From assembly GCA_028870815.1 (NCBI GenBank), contig JAGWOU010000062.1, positions 1-8,248 on the forward strand: a stretch of DNA of 8,248 nucleotides. Reading direction: 5' to 3'. Source of the stretch: Rhodospirillales bacterium (GTDB taxonomy: Bacteria > Pseudomonadota > Alphaproteobacteria > Acetobacterales > Acetobacteraceae). Below, one piece after another: positions 1 to 6,559 of the stretch (position 1 is the stretch's first letter; each line of letters starts with the position of its first letter). Both the position numbers and the translations under genes were made by a program. A model generated the notes under the pieces. That model was given only the letters and a program-made list of their open reading frames with translations, did not search any database and was not told the origin of the DNA.

Positions 1-767
1 TGGATCTCGACACGCTGATCCATGAGGAAGGGGCGGCGCAGGTGGAGATCAACCTGCTGCATGGCGACCCGCTGCACCGTGCGGACCAGGTGTTCCTGTT
101 CAAGCGCACGGTGCGCGAGGTGGCGCTGCGGCATAATATCTATGCCACCTTCATGGCCAAGCCGATGAGCAATGAGCCGGGCAGTGCGATGCATGTGCAT
201 CAGAGCATCGTCGATCCGAAGACCGGCAAGAACCTCTTCGCTGGTGCCGACGGTAAGGCCAGCCCCTTGTTCAAGAGCTATCTTGCGGGGCTGCAGAAAT
301 ATATTCCCGCGACCATGCCGATTTTCGCGCCGAATGTGAATTCCTATCGCCGGCTCACGCGTTTTTCCAACGCGCCGATCAATCTGCAATGGGGCTATGA
401 CAACCGCACTTGCGGGTTGCGCGTGCCCTTTGGCGATGCGGCGGCGATGCGCGTGGAAAACCGCGTGCCGGGGGCGGACGCCAATCCCTATCTCGCCTTC
501 GCCGCCACGCTGGCCTGCGGCTATCTCGGCATGATCGAGGAGTTGGAGGCCCCGCCTGAACAAATCGGTTCGGCCTATTCGGGTGAATACACGCTGCCGC
601 GCGAACTTTCCCACGCGCTGGACCTAATGGACGCTTCCAAGCCCATCCGCGATATTTTGGGAGACAAGCTTGTCGATGTTCTGGTGGCGGTGAAACGGCT
701 GGAATACGAAACCTATCTGCGCGTCATTTCCTCCTGGGAGCGCGAGCATCTGCTGCTGAACGTTTAA
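1..767 (+). CDS. puuA: Gamma-glutamylputrescine synthetase (glutamine synthetase family), C-terminal part
   Basis: ATP-dependent ligase of the glutamine synthetase fold. By family it joins glutamate to putrescine or another amine, the first step of the gamma-glutamylated putrescine pathway, in the cytoplasm. The frame is open from base 3 and the start codon lies before the window; about 254 residues are visible, a little over half of a usual ~450-470 aa protein. Visible catalytic-domain signatures are KRTVRE followed by FMAKPM, the nucleotide-site stretch SAMHVHQS, PNVNSYRRL, NRTCGLRVP, and RVENRVPGADANPYLAF with the metal-binding Glu of the RxExR type. All core motifs are intact, so the visible part is not decayed. 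FMAKPM, EPGSAMH and HQSI resemble PuuA more than GlnA, and the puuB-like gene 6 nt downstream supports that reading. A GTG at 42 is internal, not the start. The exact amine substrate is inferred; a broader gamma-glutamylpolyamine synthetase is the main alternative. Confidence 0.85.
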   Translation, partial: DLDTLIHEEGAAQVEINLLHGDPLHRADQVFLFKRTVREVALRHNIYATFMAKPMSNEPGSAMHVHQSIVDPKTGKNLFAGADGKASPLFKSYLAGLQKYIPATMPIFAPNVNSYRRLTRFSNAPINLQWGYDNRTCGLRVPFGDAAAMRVENRVPGADANPYLAFAATLACGYLGMIEELEAPPEQIGSAYSGEYTLPRELSHALDLMDASKPIRDILGDKLVDVLVAVKRLEYETYLRVISSWEREHLLLNV

Positions 768-773
768 GCTCCC

Positions 774-2030
774 ATGCAGAATAATTATTACCAGGCCACG
801 CGGCGCGTGGATTTTCGCGCGTCCGCGCTGGCGCATGATATCGAAACCGATACGGTTATCGTCGGCGGCGGCATCTCCGGCGTTTCCGCGGCATTGCATC
901 TGGCCGAGCGCGGCCAATCGCCGGTGCTGCTGGAGGCGCAAGAGATCGGCTGGGGTGCCTCGGGCCGCAATGGCGGGCAAGTGCTGCCGGGGTTCAGCGC
1001 CTCGATGCACAAACTCTCGAATCTTATCGGTCCAGGCGATGCGAGGAAACTTTGGAACATGTCGGTGGAGGCGGTGGAGCTGCTGCACGCTCGTATCCAG
1101 CGCCACGCCATCCCGTGCGATCTGCATCACGGCTATCTGCACGCGGCACTTAAGCCGCGCCAAGTGCGGGCGCTGCAACAGGATCAGGAGGAACTGGCAA
1201 AACTCGGCGCGCCTGTGGGCCGCCTGCTGCAAGGTGCCGAGCTTCGCGCCCGGCTCGATTCCCCGCGCTATATCGCGGCACTTGAGGACAAGCTCGCCGG
1301 TCATGTGCATCCGCTCAACTACACGCTGGGGCTGGCGCGGGCGGCGCAGGAAGCGGGAGTCCGCATCTTCGAGCACACAAAGGTGGAGAAAATCGAATCC
1401 GGTTCCACCATCACCTTGCATGCGGGCGCGCATAAAATCCGCACGAAATTCCTTATCATCGCTGGCGGCGCCTATTTGAACGGCTTGGAGGCGAAGCTCT
1501 CCGGCTATGTCATGCCCGTCGGCACCTACGTCATGGCCACAGAGCCGAGAGCGGACGTTCCCGCCCTCATCCCCGGCAACGAGGCCGTGGCGGACACCAA
1601 TTTCGTGCTGGATTACTTCCGCCGTTCGGCCGATGACCGCCTGCTGTTTGGTGGCCGGGTTTCCTACTCGAAATTGCCGCCGCCCAATCTTGGTGCCGCC
1701 ATGCTCGCCCGCGCTGTCGCGGTGTTTCCGCAGCTCAAAGGTGCCAAGGCGGAATTCGCTTGGGGCGGATTCGTGGACATCACCCGCAACCGCGCCCCGC
1801 ATTTTGGCCGCCTGGCACCCAACATTCTTTTCTTGCAAGGTTTCTCCGGCCACGGCCTCGCGCTGACTGGGCTGGCGGGCAAGCTGGCGGCCGAGGTTGT
1901 GGCCGGGCAGTCGGAACGGTTTGACGTGTTTACCCGCATTCCCCATGCGCGGTTCCCCGGCGGCGCGCTGCTGCGTACCCCGGCGCTGCTGCTCGCGACC
2001 ACTTGGTTTCGCTTGCGCGACATGTTGTGA
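774..2030 (+). CDS. puuB: Gamma-glutamylputrescine oxidase, FAD-dependent (DAO family)
   Basis: FAD oxidoreductase of the D-amino-acid oxidase/glycine oxidase fold, 418 aa (E. coli PuuB is of similar length). By family it oxidises gamma-glutamylputrescine to the aldehyde with release of ammonia and H2O2. The N-terminal Rossmann motif is VIVGGGISG (GxGxxG at residues 31-36), followed by the ribose-binding Glu54 in LLEA and the signature ASGRNGGQ at 62-69. Near the C-terminus, WGGFVDITRNRAPHFG and GFSGHGLALTG form the usual second FAD-contact region. The N-terminal YYQA before the Rossmann fold resembles PuuB proteins, which supports the ATG at 774. No convincing Shine-Dalgarno sequence precedes this ATG; it lies 6 nt after the puuA stop, so translation is probably coupled to puuA. 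No puuC or puuD is visible downstream; the next gene is a stress protein. Other amine or amino-acid oxidases of the same fold are possible, but the puuA neighbour favours PuuB. Confidence 0.82.
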   Translation: MQNNYYQATRRVDFRASALAHDIETDTVIVGGGISGVSAALHLAERGQSPVLLEAQEIGWGASGRNGGQVLPGFSASMHKLSNLIGPGDARKLWNMSVEAVELLHARIQRHAIPCDLHHGYLHAALKPRQVRALQQDQEELAKLGAPVGRLLQGAELRARLDSPRYIAALEDKLAGHVHPLNYTLGLARAAQEAGVRIFEHTKVEKIESGSTITLHAGAHKIRTKFLIIAGGAYLNGLEAKLSGYVMPVGTYVMATEPRADVPALIPGNEAVADTNFVLDYFRRSADDRLLFGGRVSYSKLPPPNLGAAMLARAVAVFPQLKGAKAEFAWGGFVDITRNRAPHFGRLAPNILFLQGFSGHGLALTGLAGKLAAEVVAGQSERFDVFTRIPHARFPGGALLRTPALLLATTWFRLRDML

Positions 2031-2096
2031 CTTTGCCTTTTCGCGTGGCGGGTGCAGAGTGCCCGTCATCGCTCCTACTCAATGAGGCGCCCGCCT

Positions 2097-2966
2097 ATGT
2101 CGGTTCGCAAATTCCTGCTCCCGGTCAACAGCACGGCCTCGGCTGAGGCGGCACTCCAGGCGGGGCTTCTGCTGGCCCGGATGTGGAATGCGCATCTTGA
2201 GGTTCTGCATGTCCAGTCGGACACGCGCGAGATCGCTCCGTTTGCGGGGGAGGGGCTGTCCGGTGCCTTGATCGAGGACATGATGACCGCCACGGAGCGC
2301 GAGGGCGGCGTCCGCACCCGGGAGCTTCAGGAGATGTTCCTCAGTGCCACGCAGACCGCTGGCGTGCAGGTGGGTGCCGCCCATCGCGGCGCCAGCGAGC
2401 CGAGCGCCTGTTTCACTACCCTCGTCGGGCGGGAGGAGCAGCTGGTGGCCCATAAGGCGCGCCTCGCGGACCTTACCATCGTGCCCCATCCGCTGGCCGG
2501 AGAGGATGTGGCGGCGGCCGAGGCGCTGCATGCGGTGCTGTTCGATTCCGGGCGGCCGGTTTTGCTGGCGCCGGTGGTGCCGCCCGCCAGCATCGGCAAG
2601 CGAATCGCAATCGCCTGGAACGGCACCGCCTACGCGGCTTCTGCGCTGGCTTCGGTCATGCCTTTCGTCCGGCAGGCGCAGGCGGTGCGGATTCTCGTCT
2701 CTGAGGATTACAACCGCCCCGGCCCCGGCGGGCAGGAGGTGCGGGAATACATCTCGCATCACGGCGTGGAGGCCGACCTTGCCACCTTCAGCGCCATCGA
2801 CAAGAATACCGGCGCCGGCATGCTGGCCGCGGCGCAGGAATTCGGAGCGGATCTAATGTCCATGGGCGCCTATTCCACCGCCTCGCGTCTGCGGCAGCTC
2901 ATTTTGGGCGGCACCACGCGGCATGTTCTGGAAAACGCACAGATCTCGGTGCTGATGAACCGTTAA
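2097..2966 (+). CDS. Universal stress protein, tandem UspA domains
   Basis: 289-aa cytoplasmic protein with two Usp-like halves. The first begins VRKFLLPVNSTASAEAAL and ends near the PVLLAP strand; the second begins KRIAIAWNG at residue 168 and runs to the C-terminal strand ISVLMNR. Family members bind ATP or act as stress-linked regulators; the specific role is unknown. The usual nucleotide loop GxxG-x9-G(S/T) is altered in the second half: it reads GAYSTASRLRQLILGGTT at residues 257-274, with Ser in place of the second Gly and one extra residue in the spacer. The first half has no recognisable loop. The ATG at 2097 was chosen because GAGG at 2084-2087 lies 9 nt upstream and because VRKFLLPV is the normal Usp first strand. 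The same frame extends upstream to a GTG at 2052, which would add an untypical basic tail. It follows puuB by 66 nt on the same strand and may share its transcript. Confidence 0.85.
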   Translation: MSVRKFLLPVNSTASAEAALQAGLLLARMWNAHLEVLHVQSDTREIAPFAGEGLSGALIEDMMTATEREGGVRTRELQEMFLSATQTAGVQVGAAHRGASEPSACFTTLVGREEQLVAHKARLADLTIVPHPLAGEDVAAAEALHAVLFDSGRPVLLAPVVPPASIGKRIAIAWNGTAYAASALASVMPFVRQAQAVRILVSEDYNRPGPGGQEVREYISHHGVEADLATFSAIDKNTGAGMLAAAQEFGADLMSMGAYSTASRLRQLILGGTTRHVLENAQISVLMNR

Positions 2967-2976
2967 GCCTCTAATT

Positions 2977-2997
2977 GCAGCCAAATGAAACGGCTGC
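2977..2997 (+). terminator. Possible weak terminator hairpin after usp
   Basis: GCAGCC (2977-2982) pairs perfectly with GGCTGC (2992-2997) around a 9-nt loop, 10 nt after the usp stop. No T-run follows, so it is not a textbook intrinsic terminator. It may be an RNA-end stabiliser, or chance. Confidence 0.35.
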
Positions 2998-3015
2998 GCA
3001 CCAGGGGTGAAGAAA

Positions 3016-3037
3016 TGTAACCCCCGGGGTTGTTACA
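3016..3037. promoter_or_regulatory. Palindromic operator candidate upstream of degP
   Basis: TGTAAC (3016-3021) and GTTACA (3032-3037) form a perfect 6-bp inverted repeat separated by 10 bases. The inner CCCC/GGGG is also self-complementary. Such dyads are typical of dimeric regulator sites. The right arm overlaps the candidate -35 region of the degP promoter. As RNA it could also fold into a GC-rich hairpin, but no T-run follows. The binding protein cannot be named from sequence. Confidence 0.4.
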
Positions 3038-3061
3038 ATTGAGATCGCGCCTTCCCTATGT
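3032..3061 (+). promoter_or_regulatory. Candidate heat-shock (RpoH-like) promoter of degP
   Basis: CCCTATGT at 3054-3061 matches the E. coli sigma-32 -10 consensus CCCCATnT at all but one position. Fifteen bases upstream, GTTACAA (3032-3038) is a partial match to CTTGAAA. A start near 3068 would give a leader of about 58 nt before the ATG at 3126. A sigma-70 reading (TTACAA, 17 nt, CTATGT) uses nearly the same bases and is weaker at -10. Heat-shock control of HtrA proteases is common, so the assignment is plausible but untested. Confidence 0.35.
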
Positions 3062-3125
3062 CATTTGAGTGGAAGTGCCTGAGGGCAGAAATCGGCGAGT
3101 CCAGTCAGATGCAGGAGAAACACGC

Positions 3126-4679
3126 ATGAAATCAATCACTTTCCGCGGCGCGGCGGGCATTGGCGCCCTATTGGGCGCAACGGCCCTGGTTGCGGTCAGC
3201 GTCCTGCCGGCGCATGCCGCCGACCCATCTCTCGACGCCACGAAGGCCGTGCAGCAGAATTTCACCCCGGTGCCGGATTTTTCCGGTCTGGTGAAGCAGA
3301 TCATGCCGGCGGTCGTCTCGGTGGACGTGAAACTGAAGATCGACAACACGTCGGATAACGACAGCGACGACAACCAAGCCCAAAATGGTCTGCCGCCGGG
3401 CTTCCCGCAAATCCCCGGTTTCCCGCCCGGCTTTCCGTTCGGCTTCGGCCAACCGCAACAGCCTCAAGCCGTGGAGGCCAAGGGCTCCGGCTTCATCATC
3501 AATGCCAACGGCACTATCGTCACCAATAATCATGTGGTGAAAGGGGCCAAAACGGTCACCGTCACCCTCGCGGATGGTGATAATTTCCCGGCCAAGATCA
3601 TCGGCACCGACCCCAAAACCGATCTCGCGGTTCTTAAAATTGACGCCGGCAAGCCCTTGCCGTTTGTCGAGCTGGGTGATTCCAAGGATGTCCAGGTCGG
3701 CCAATGGGTCATCGCCATGGGCAATCCGTTCGGGCTGGGCAACACCGTCACCGCTGGCATCGTCTCAGCACTGGGGCGCGATATCGGCGACGGGCCTTAC
3801 GACCGTTTCATCCAGACGGACGCGCCGATCAACGAAGGTAATTCCGGCGGCCCGCTGTTGAACCAGAAGGGCCAGGTGATCGGCGTGAATACTGCCATCC
3901 TCTCGCCCACCGGCGGGTCGGTCGGCATAGGTTTCGCCATCACTTCGGATATGGTGAAGCGCGTGGTCACGCAGCTTATCGCCCATGGCAAGGTCACGCG
4001 TGGCTTCCTCGGCGTCTCCGCGCAGATGATCTCCCCGCAGATGGCGCAGGCACTCAAACTGCCGGGCGCTAACGCCAATAAGGATGGCGCGCTTATTGCC
4101 GCGGTGGCGCCCAACAGCCCGGCGGCGAAAGCCGGGCTGAAGCCGGGGGATGTGATCACCGCCGTCAACGGCCAAACGGTGAAGACGCCTGGCGACCTCG
4201 CCGCTGACATCGCGGATATTGACCCGTCCAGCAAGGCGGATATCACCTATCTGCAAGACGGCGCCAAGAAGGACGTCTCCGTGGCGGTGGCGGAAATGCC
4301 GAACAACCCGGATGCCAGCTTCCAGGAAGGCAGCCAGGGTGGCAACAGCCAGCAATCAACCTCGCATGGCGCGTTGGGCCTCACCTTGGCACCGCTTACG
4401 ACTGACCTGCGCAACCAGCTTAACCTGCCCCAGGATGCCACGGGCGCGGTGATTGTGGACGTGAAGCCGAACTCCCTCGCTGATCAGGCAGGGTTGCAGC
4501 AGGGCGATTTGCTGGTGGGCGTGGGGCCCACCAATATCACCAGCCCGGATGAAGCTGTGGCGGCCATTGAGGCCGCGCGTAAATCCGGCGCCGGGGCCGT
4601 GGCGCTGCGGATCGTCCGCCAGGGCCAAGCGCTGTTCGTCGGCATTGGCCTTAGCGGCAATAATGCCGGCGGGAACTAA
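3126..4679 (+). CDS. degP: Periplasmic Do/HtrA serine endoprotease with two PDZ domains
   Basis: 517-aa envelope protease/chaperone that degrades misfolded exported proteins. A signal peptide covers residues 1-31 (MKS, basic R7, hydrophobic core, AHA before ADPS). The trypsin-like domain carries the full triad: His136 in TNNHVV, Asp166 in KTDLAVLK and Ser240 in GNSGGP. A Pro/Gly/Phe/Gln-rich loop (residues 88-115, repeated PGF units) sits before the catalytic core in the place of the LA loop. PDZ1 begins near RGFLGV (293-297); a Ser/Gln-rich linker at about 395-413 leads to PDZ2 from GALGLTL (415) to near the C-terminus. Start choice: ATG 3126 has AGGAG at 3113-3117 with 8-nt spacing and begins the signal peptide; the frame is open upstream to 3069, but that extension would bury the signal. 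It has its own 159-nt upstream region and is convergent with hrcA. DegQ- or MucD-type naming is equally possible; the family is certain. Confidence 0.93.
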   Translation: MKSITFRGAAGIGALLGATALVAVSVLPAHAADPSLDATKAVQQNFTPVPDFSGLVKQIMPAVVSVDVKLKIDNTSDNDSDDNQAQNGLPPGFPQIPGFPPGFPFGFGQPQQPQAVEAKGSGFIINANGTIVTNNHVVKGAKTVTVTLADGDNFPAKIIGTDPKTDLAVLKIDAGKPLPFVELGDSKDVQVGQWVIAMGNPFGLGNTVTAGIVSALGRDIGDGPYDRFIQTDAPINEGNSGGPLLNQKGQVIGVNTAILSPTGGSVGIGFAITSDMVKRVVTQLIAHGKVTRGFLGVSAQMISPQMAQALKLPGANANKDGALIAAVAPNSPAAKAGLKPGDVITAVNGQTVKTPGDLAADIADIDPSSKADITYLQDGAKKDVSVAVAEMPNNPDASFQEGSQGGNSQQSTSHGALGLTLAPLTTDLRNQLNLPQDATGAVIVDVKPNSLADQAGLQQGDLLVGVGPTNITSPDEAVAAIEAARKSGAGAVALRIVRQGQALFVGIGLSGNNAGGN

Positions 4680-4694
4680 TTAACTGTTTGATTA

Positions 4695-4726
4695 AACCGT
4701 CGTCCTATTCCACAAGGGCGGCGGTT
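4695..4726 (+). terminator. Hairpin between convergent degP and hrcA
   Basis: Left arm 4695-4705 (AACCGTCGTCC) pairs with right arm 4716-4726 (GGGCGGCGGTT) over 11 bp around a 10-nt loop, with two G-U pairs when read as plus-strand RNA. It lies 15 nt after the degP stop, and its last base is the first plus-strand base of the hrcA stop triplet (4726-4728). No T-run follows on the plus strand. On the minus strand the two G-U pairs become A-C mismatches, so the hairpin serves degP better than hrcA. Confidence 0.55.
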
Positions 4727-5793
4727 CACCCCAGCAATCGGCCAATCACCCGGGCGGTGTAATCCACCACCGGGATGATCTTGCCATAATTTATCCGCGT
4801 CGGCCCTATCACGCCGATCGCCCCCACAATCCGGTCCTGCGCGTTGCGCGCCGGGGCCACGATCATCGAAACCCCTGCGGTGCCGAACAGGCCCGATTCG
4901 GCGCCGATGAAAATGCGCACCCCGTCGGATTCCTCGGCCAGGTCGAGCAGCTTCAGCAACGTCTCCTCTGTCTCCAGCCGTTCGAACAGAGCCTGGATGG
5001 CGCTCAGCTTCTCAAGCTGGTCGATATCCTCCAACAGCCGCCCCTGACCGCGCACAATCAGCGACCCGGAACGCCCGTCAGAGCCCCAGGTGGCGAGCCC
5101 GGCCTCCACAACCGCACTGGTCAGCTCATCCAGCGCCGAACGGTCCGCGGCCAGCTCCGCATCCACCCTCCGGCGCAATTCACTTAAGGTCAGCCCGGAA
5201 AGCTGCGCGTTCAGAAAATTGCTGGCCTGCTGCAAGGCGCTGGGCGGCAGGCCGGGTGGGGTTTCGATGATCCGGTTTTCCACCTGCCCATCGGCGGAAA
5301 CCAGCACCACCAGCGCCCGGCCGGGGGAAAGCGGCACGAATTCGATATGCTTCACGGGCCCGTCGCCCTTTGGCGCCAGCACCAGCCCGGCGGCGGCGGA
5401 CAGGCCCGAGAGCAGCGAGGAGGCCTGGGCTAGTGTCTCCTGCATAGACCGGCCGGAGCGGACGAGGGCGAGGTTGATATGCGCCCGCTCCTCCTCGGAA
5501 AGCTCCCCAAATTGCAGCAGCCCGTCCACGAACAGCCGCAGGCCCCGGTCTGTCGGCAGCCGCCCGGCGGAGGTATGCGGAGAGAACAGCAGCCCGGCAT
5601 CAGTCAAATCCGCCATCACGTTACGGATGGTGGCGGGCGAGAGCCGTTGCGGCAGCAGGCGGGAGAGGGTGCGGCTGCCCACGGGCTCGCCGGTTTCCAC
5701 ATATTGCTCCACAATTTCCCGCAGTACGGCGGCGGAGCGTATGTCGAGCCCTGGTGGCAGGCGGGGCAAAGCGGGTTTTGGTCTATGGTCCAT
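4726..5793 (-). CDS. hrcA: Heat-inducible transcription repressor HrcA
   Basis: 355-aa DNA-binding repressor that, in its family, binds CIRCE operators (TTAGCACTC-N9-GAGTGCTAA) of chaperone genes such as groESL, with activity tuned by GroEL. The N-terminal winged-helix region is clear: VLREIVEQYVETGEPVGSRT (residues 23-42), recognition-helix region LSPATIRNVMADLTDAGLL (51-69) and the hallmark HTSAGRLPTDRG (73-84). The central dimerisation and C-terminal regions include FVPLSPGRALVVLVS, IFIGAES and the terminal IGVIGPTRINYGKIIPVVDY. The ATG at 5793 was chosen because it gives normal family length; the frame remains open upstream to 5892, but that would add 33 untypical residues and overlap the start of rph. 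The ribosome site at 5793 is weak. Divergent from rph by 52 nt, an arrangement common in alphaproteobacteria. No full CIRCE is visible in its upstream region and no grpE or dnaK is next to it. Confidence 0.95.
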   Translation of the reverse strand: MDHRPKPALPRLPPGLDIRSAAVLREIVEQYVETGEPVGSRTLSRLLPQRLSPATIRNVMADLTDAGLLFSPHTSAGRLPTDRGLRLFVDGLLQFGELSEEERAHINLALVRSGRSMQETLAQASSLLSGLSAAAGLVLAPKGDGPVKHIEFVPLSPGRALVVLVSADGQVENRIIETPPGLPPSALQQASNFLNAQLSGLTLSELRRRVDAELAADRSALDELTSAVVEAGLATWGSDGRSGSLIVRGQGRLLEDIDQLEKLSAIQALFERLETEETLLKLLDLAEESDGVRIFIGAESGLFGTAGVSMIVAPARNAQDRIVGAIGVIGPTRINYGKIIPVVDYTARVIGRLLG

Positions 5794-5845
5794 TGGGCGA
5801 TGCTCGGATAATAGCACGGCAGAGAAGAATGAAGGAGTATTGACT
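5794..5845. promoter_or_regulatory. Divergent hrcA/rph promoter region
   Basis: This 52-nt gap must hold the start signals for both genes unless promoters lie inside coding sequence. GATAAT at 5807-5812 is a good -10 candidate toward rph, and the overlapping ATAATA (5808-5813) reads TATTAT toward hrcA. No convincing -35 box is seen for either. AAGGAG at 5832-5837 is the rph ribosome site. TAGCAC at 5812-5817 resembles half of a CIRCE element, but the matching second half is absent. Confidence 0.35.
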
Positions 5846-6559
5846 ATGCGGCCCTCCGGCAGAGAGTTCAACGCGCTGCGTCCGATTTCCATCGAAACCG
5901 GGTTTTCCCATCATGCCGAGGGTTCCGCGCTGATCCGCATGGGCGGGACGGAGGTGTTGTGCACCGCCAGCGTGGAAGGCCGGGTGCCGCCCTTCATGCG
6001 TGGCCAAGGCGAGGGCTGGATCACCGCCGAATACGGCATGCTGCCCCGGGCCACGCATACGCGCGGCGACCGCGAGGCCGCGCGCGGCAAGCAATCCGGC
6101 CGCACCCAGGAAATCCAGCGGCTCATCGGCCGTAGCCTGCGCGCCGTGGTGGACCGCAAGGCGATGGGCGAAATCACGGTCACGCTGGATTGCGACGTGC
6201 TGAACGCCGATGGCGGCACGCGCTGCGCCTCCATCACCGGCGCCTATGTGGCGATGGTGCTGGCCTTCCGGAAGCTGCGCGAGACCAACGTGATTAAATC
6301 CATGCCGATGCTGGGGCAGGTGGCGGCGGTCTCCTGCGGCATCTTCCAGAGCAACCCGGTGCTGGACCTGGATTACGCCGAGGATTCCGGCGCCGACGCG
6401 GATGCGAATTTCATCCTCACCGCCGCCGGGGGCATTGTTGAAATTCAGGCGACGGCGGAGAAATCCACCTTCGACGAACGCGCCTTCAACGCCTTGCTTG
6501 GCCTGGCGCGCAAGGGTACCTCGGAATTATTCGTTGCGCAGAAAGCCGCGTTGAGCTGA
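5846..6559 (+). CDS. rph: Ribonuclease PH
   Basis: 237-aa phosphorolytic 3'-to-5' exoribonuclease that trims tRNA 3' ends using phosphate and releasing nucleoside diphosphates; family members are about 238 aa and assemble as a hexamer in the cytoplasm. The N-terminus MRPSGRE followed by RPISIETGF is diagnostic. The central motif GRTQEIQRLIGRSLRAV contains Arg86, equivalent to the phosphate-binding Arg of the family, and DYAEDSGADADAN (176-188) holds the conserved acidic residues Asp180 and Asp186 of the metal/catalytic site. TLDCDVLNADGGTRCASITG is the usual signature strand-helix. Start ATG 5846 has AAGGAG at 8-nt spacing; the frame is open far upstream, but only as a shadow of hrcA. The stop TGA overlaps the ispD ATG (TGATG), indicating translational coupling. 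All key residues are intact. Confidence 0.96.
   Translation: MRPSGREFNALRPISIETGFSHHAEGSALIRMGGTEVLCTASVEGRVPPFMRGQGEGWITAEYGMLPRATHTRGDREAARGKQSGRTQEIQRLIGRSLRAVVDRKAMGEITVTLDCDVLNADGGTRCASITGAYVAMVLAFRKLRETNVIKSMPMLGQVAAVSCGIFQSNPVLDLDYAEDSGADADANFILTAAGGIVEIQATAEKSTFDERAFNALLGLARKGTSELFVAQKAALS

Noticed and set aside
2047..2066. Short hairpin (GCGGG/CCCGT) between puuB and usp
   Set aside because: Five base pairs with one G-U, a 9-nt loop and no T-run; probably chance in GC-rich sequence.
624..2069. Long minus-strand open frame (481 codons) opposite puuB
   Set aside because: It lies antisense to a gene with clear FAD motifs. Its product is low-complexity, rich in Arg, His, Gln and Ala, with no recognisable domain, as expected of a shadow frame in GC-rich DNA.
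4680..4695. TTAA-N8-TTAA resembling a CtrA site
   Set aside because: The spacing is 8, not the 7 of the CtrA consensus, and it sits at a convergent gene end, an unlikely place for an activator site.
5811..5841. Possible CIRCE operator (TAGCAC followed by GAGTATTGA)
   Set aside because: The spacing is too long and the second half does not match GAGTGCTAA; only one half resembles the consensus.
5090..5845. Upstream extension of the rph frame by 252 codons
   Set aside because: It is antisense to hrcA, Ser/Arg-rich, and the ATG at 5846 has an ideal ribosome site and the diagnostic RNase PH N-terminus.
5794..5892. Upstream extension of hrcA (33 residues)
   Set aside because: It would overlap the rph start and adds sequence untypical for HrcA; the ATG at 5793 gives the normal length.
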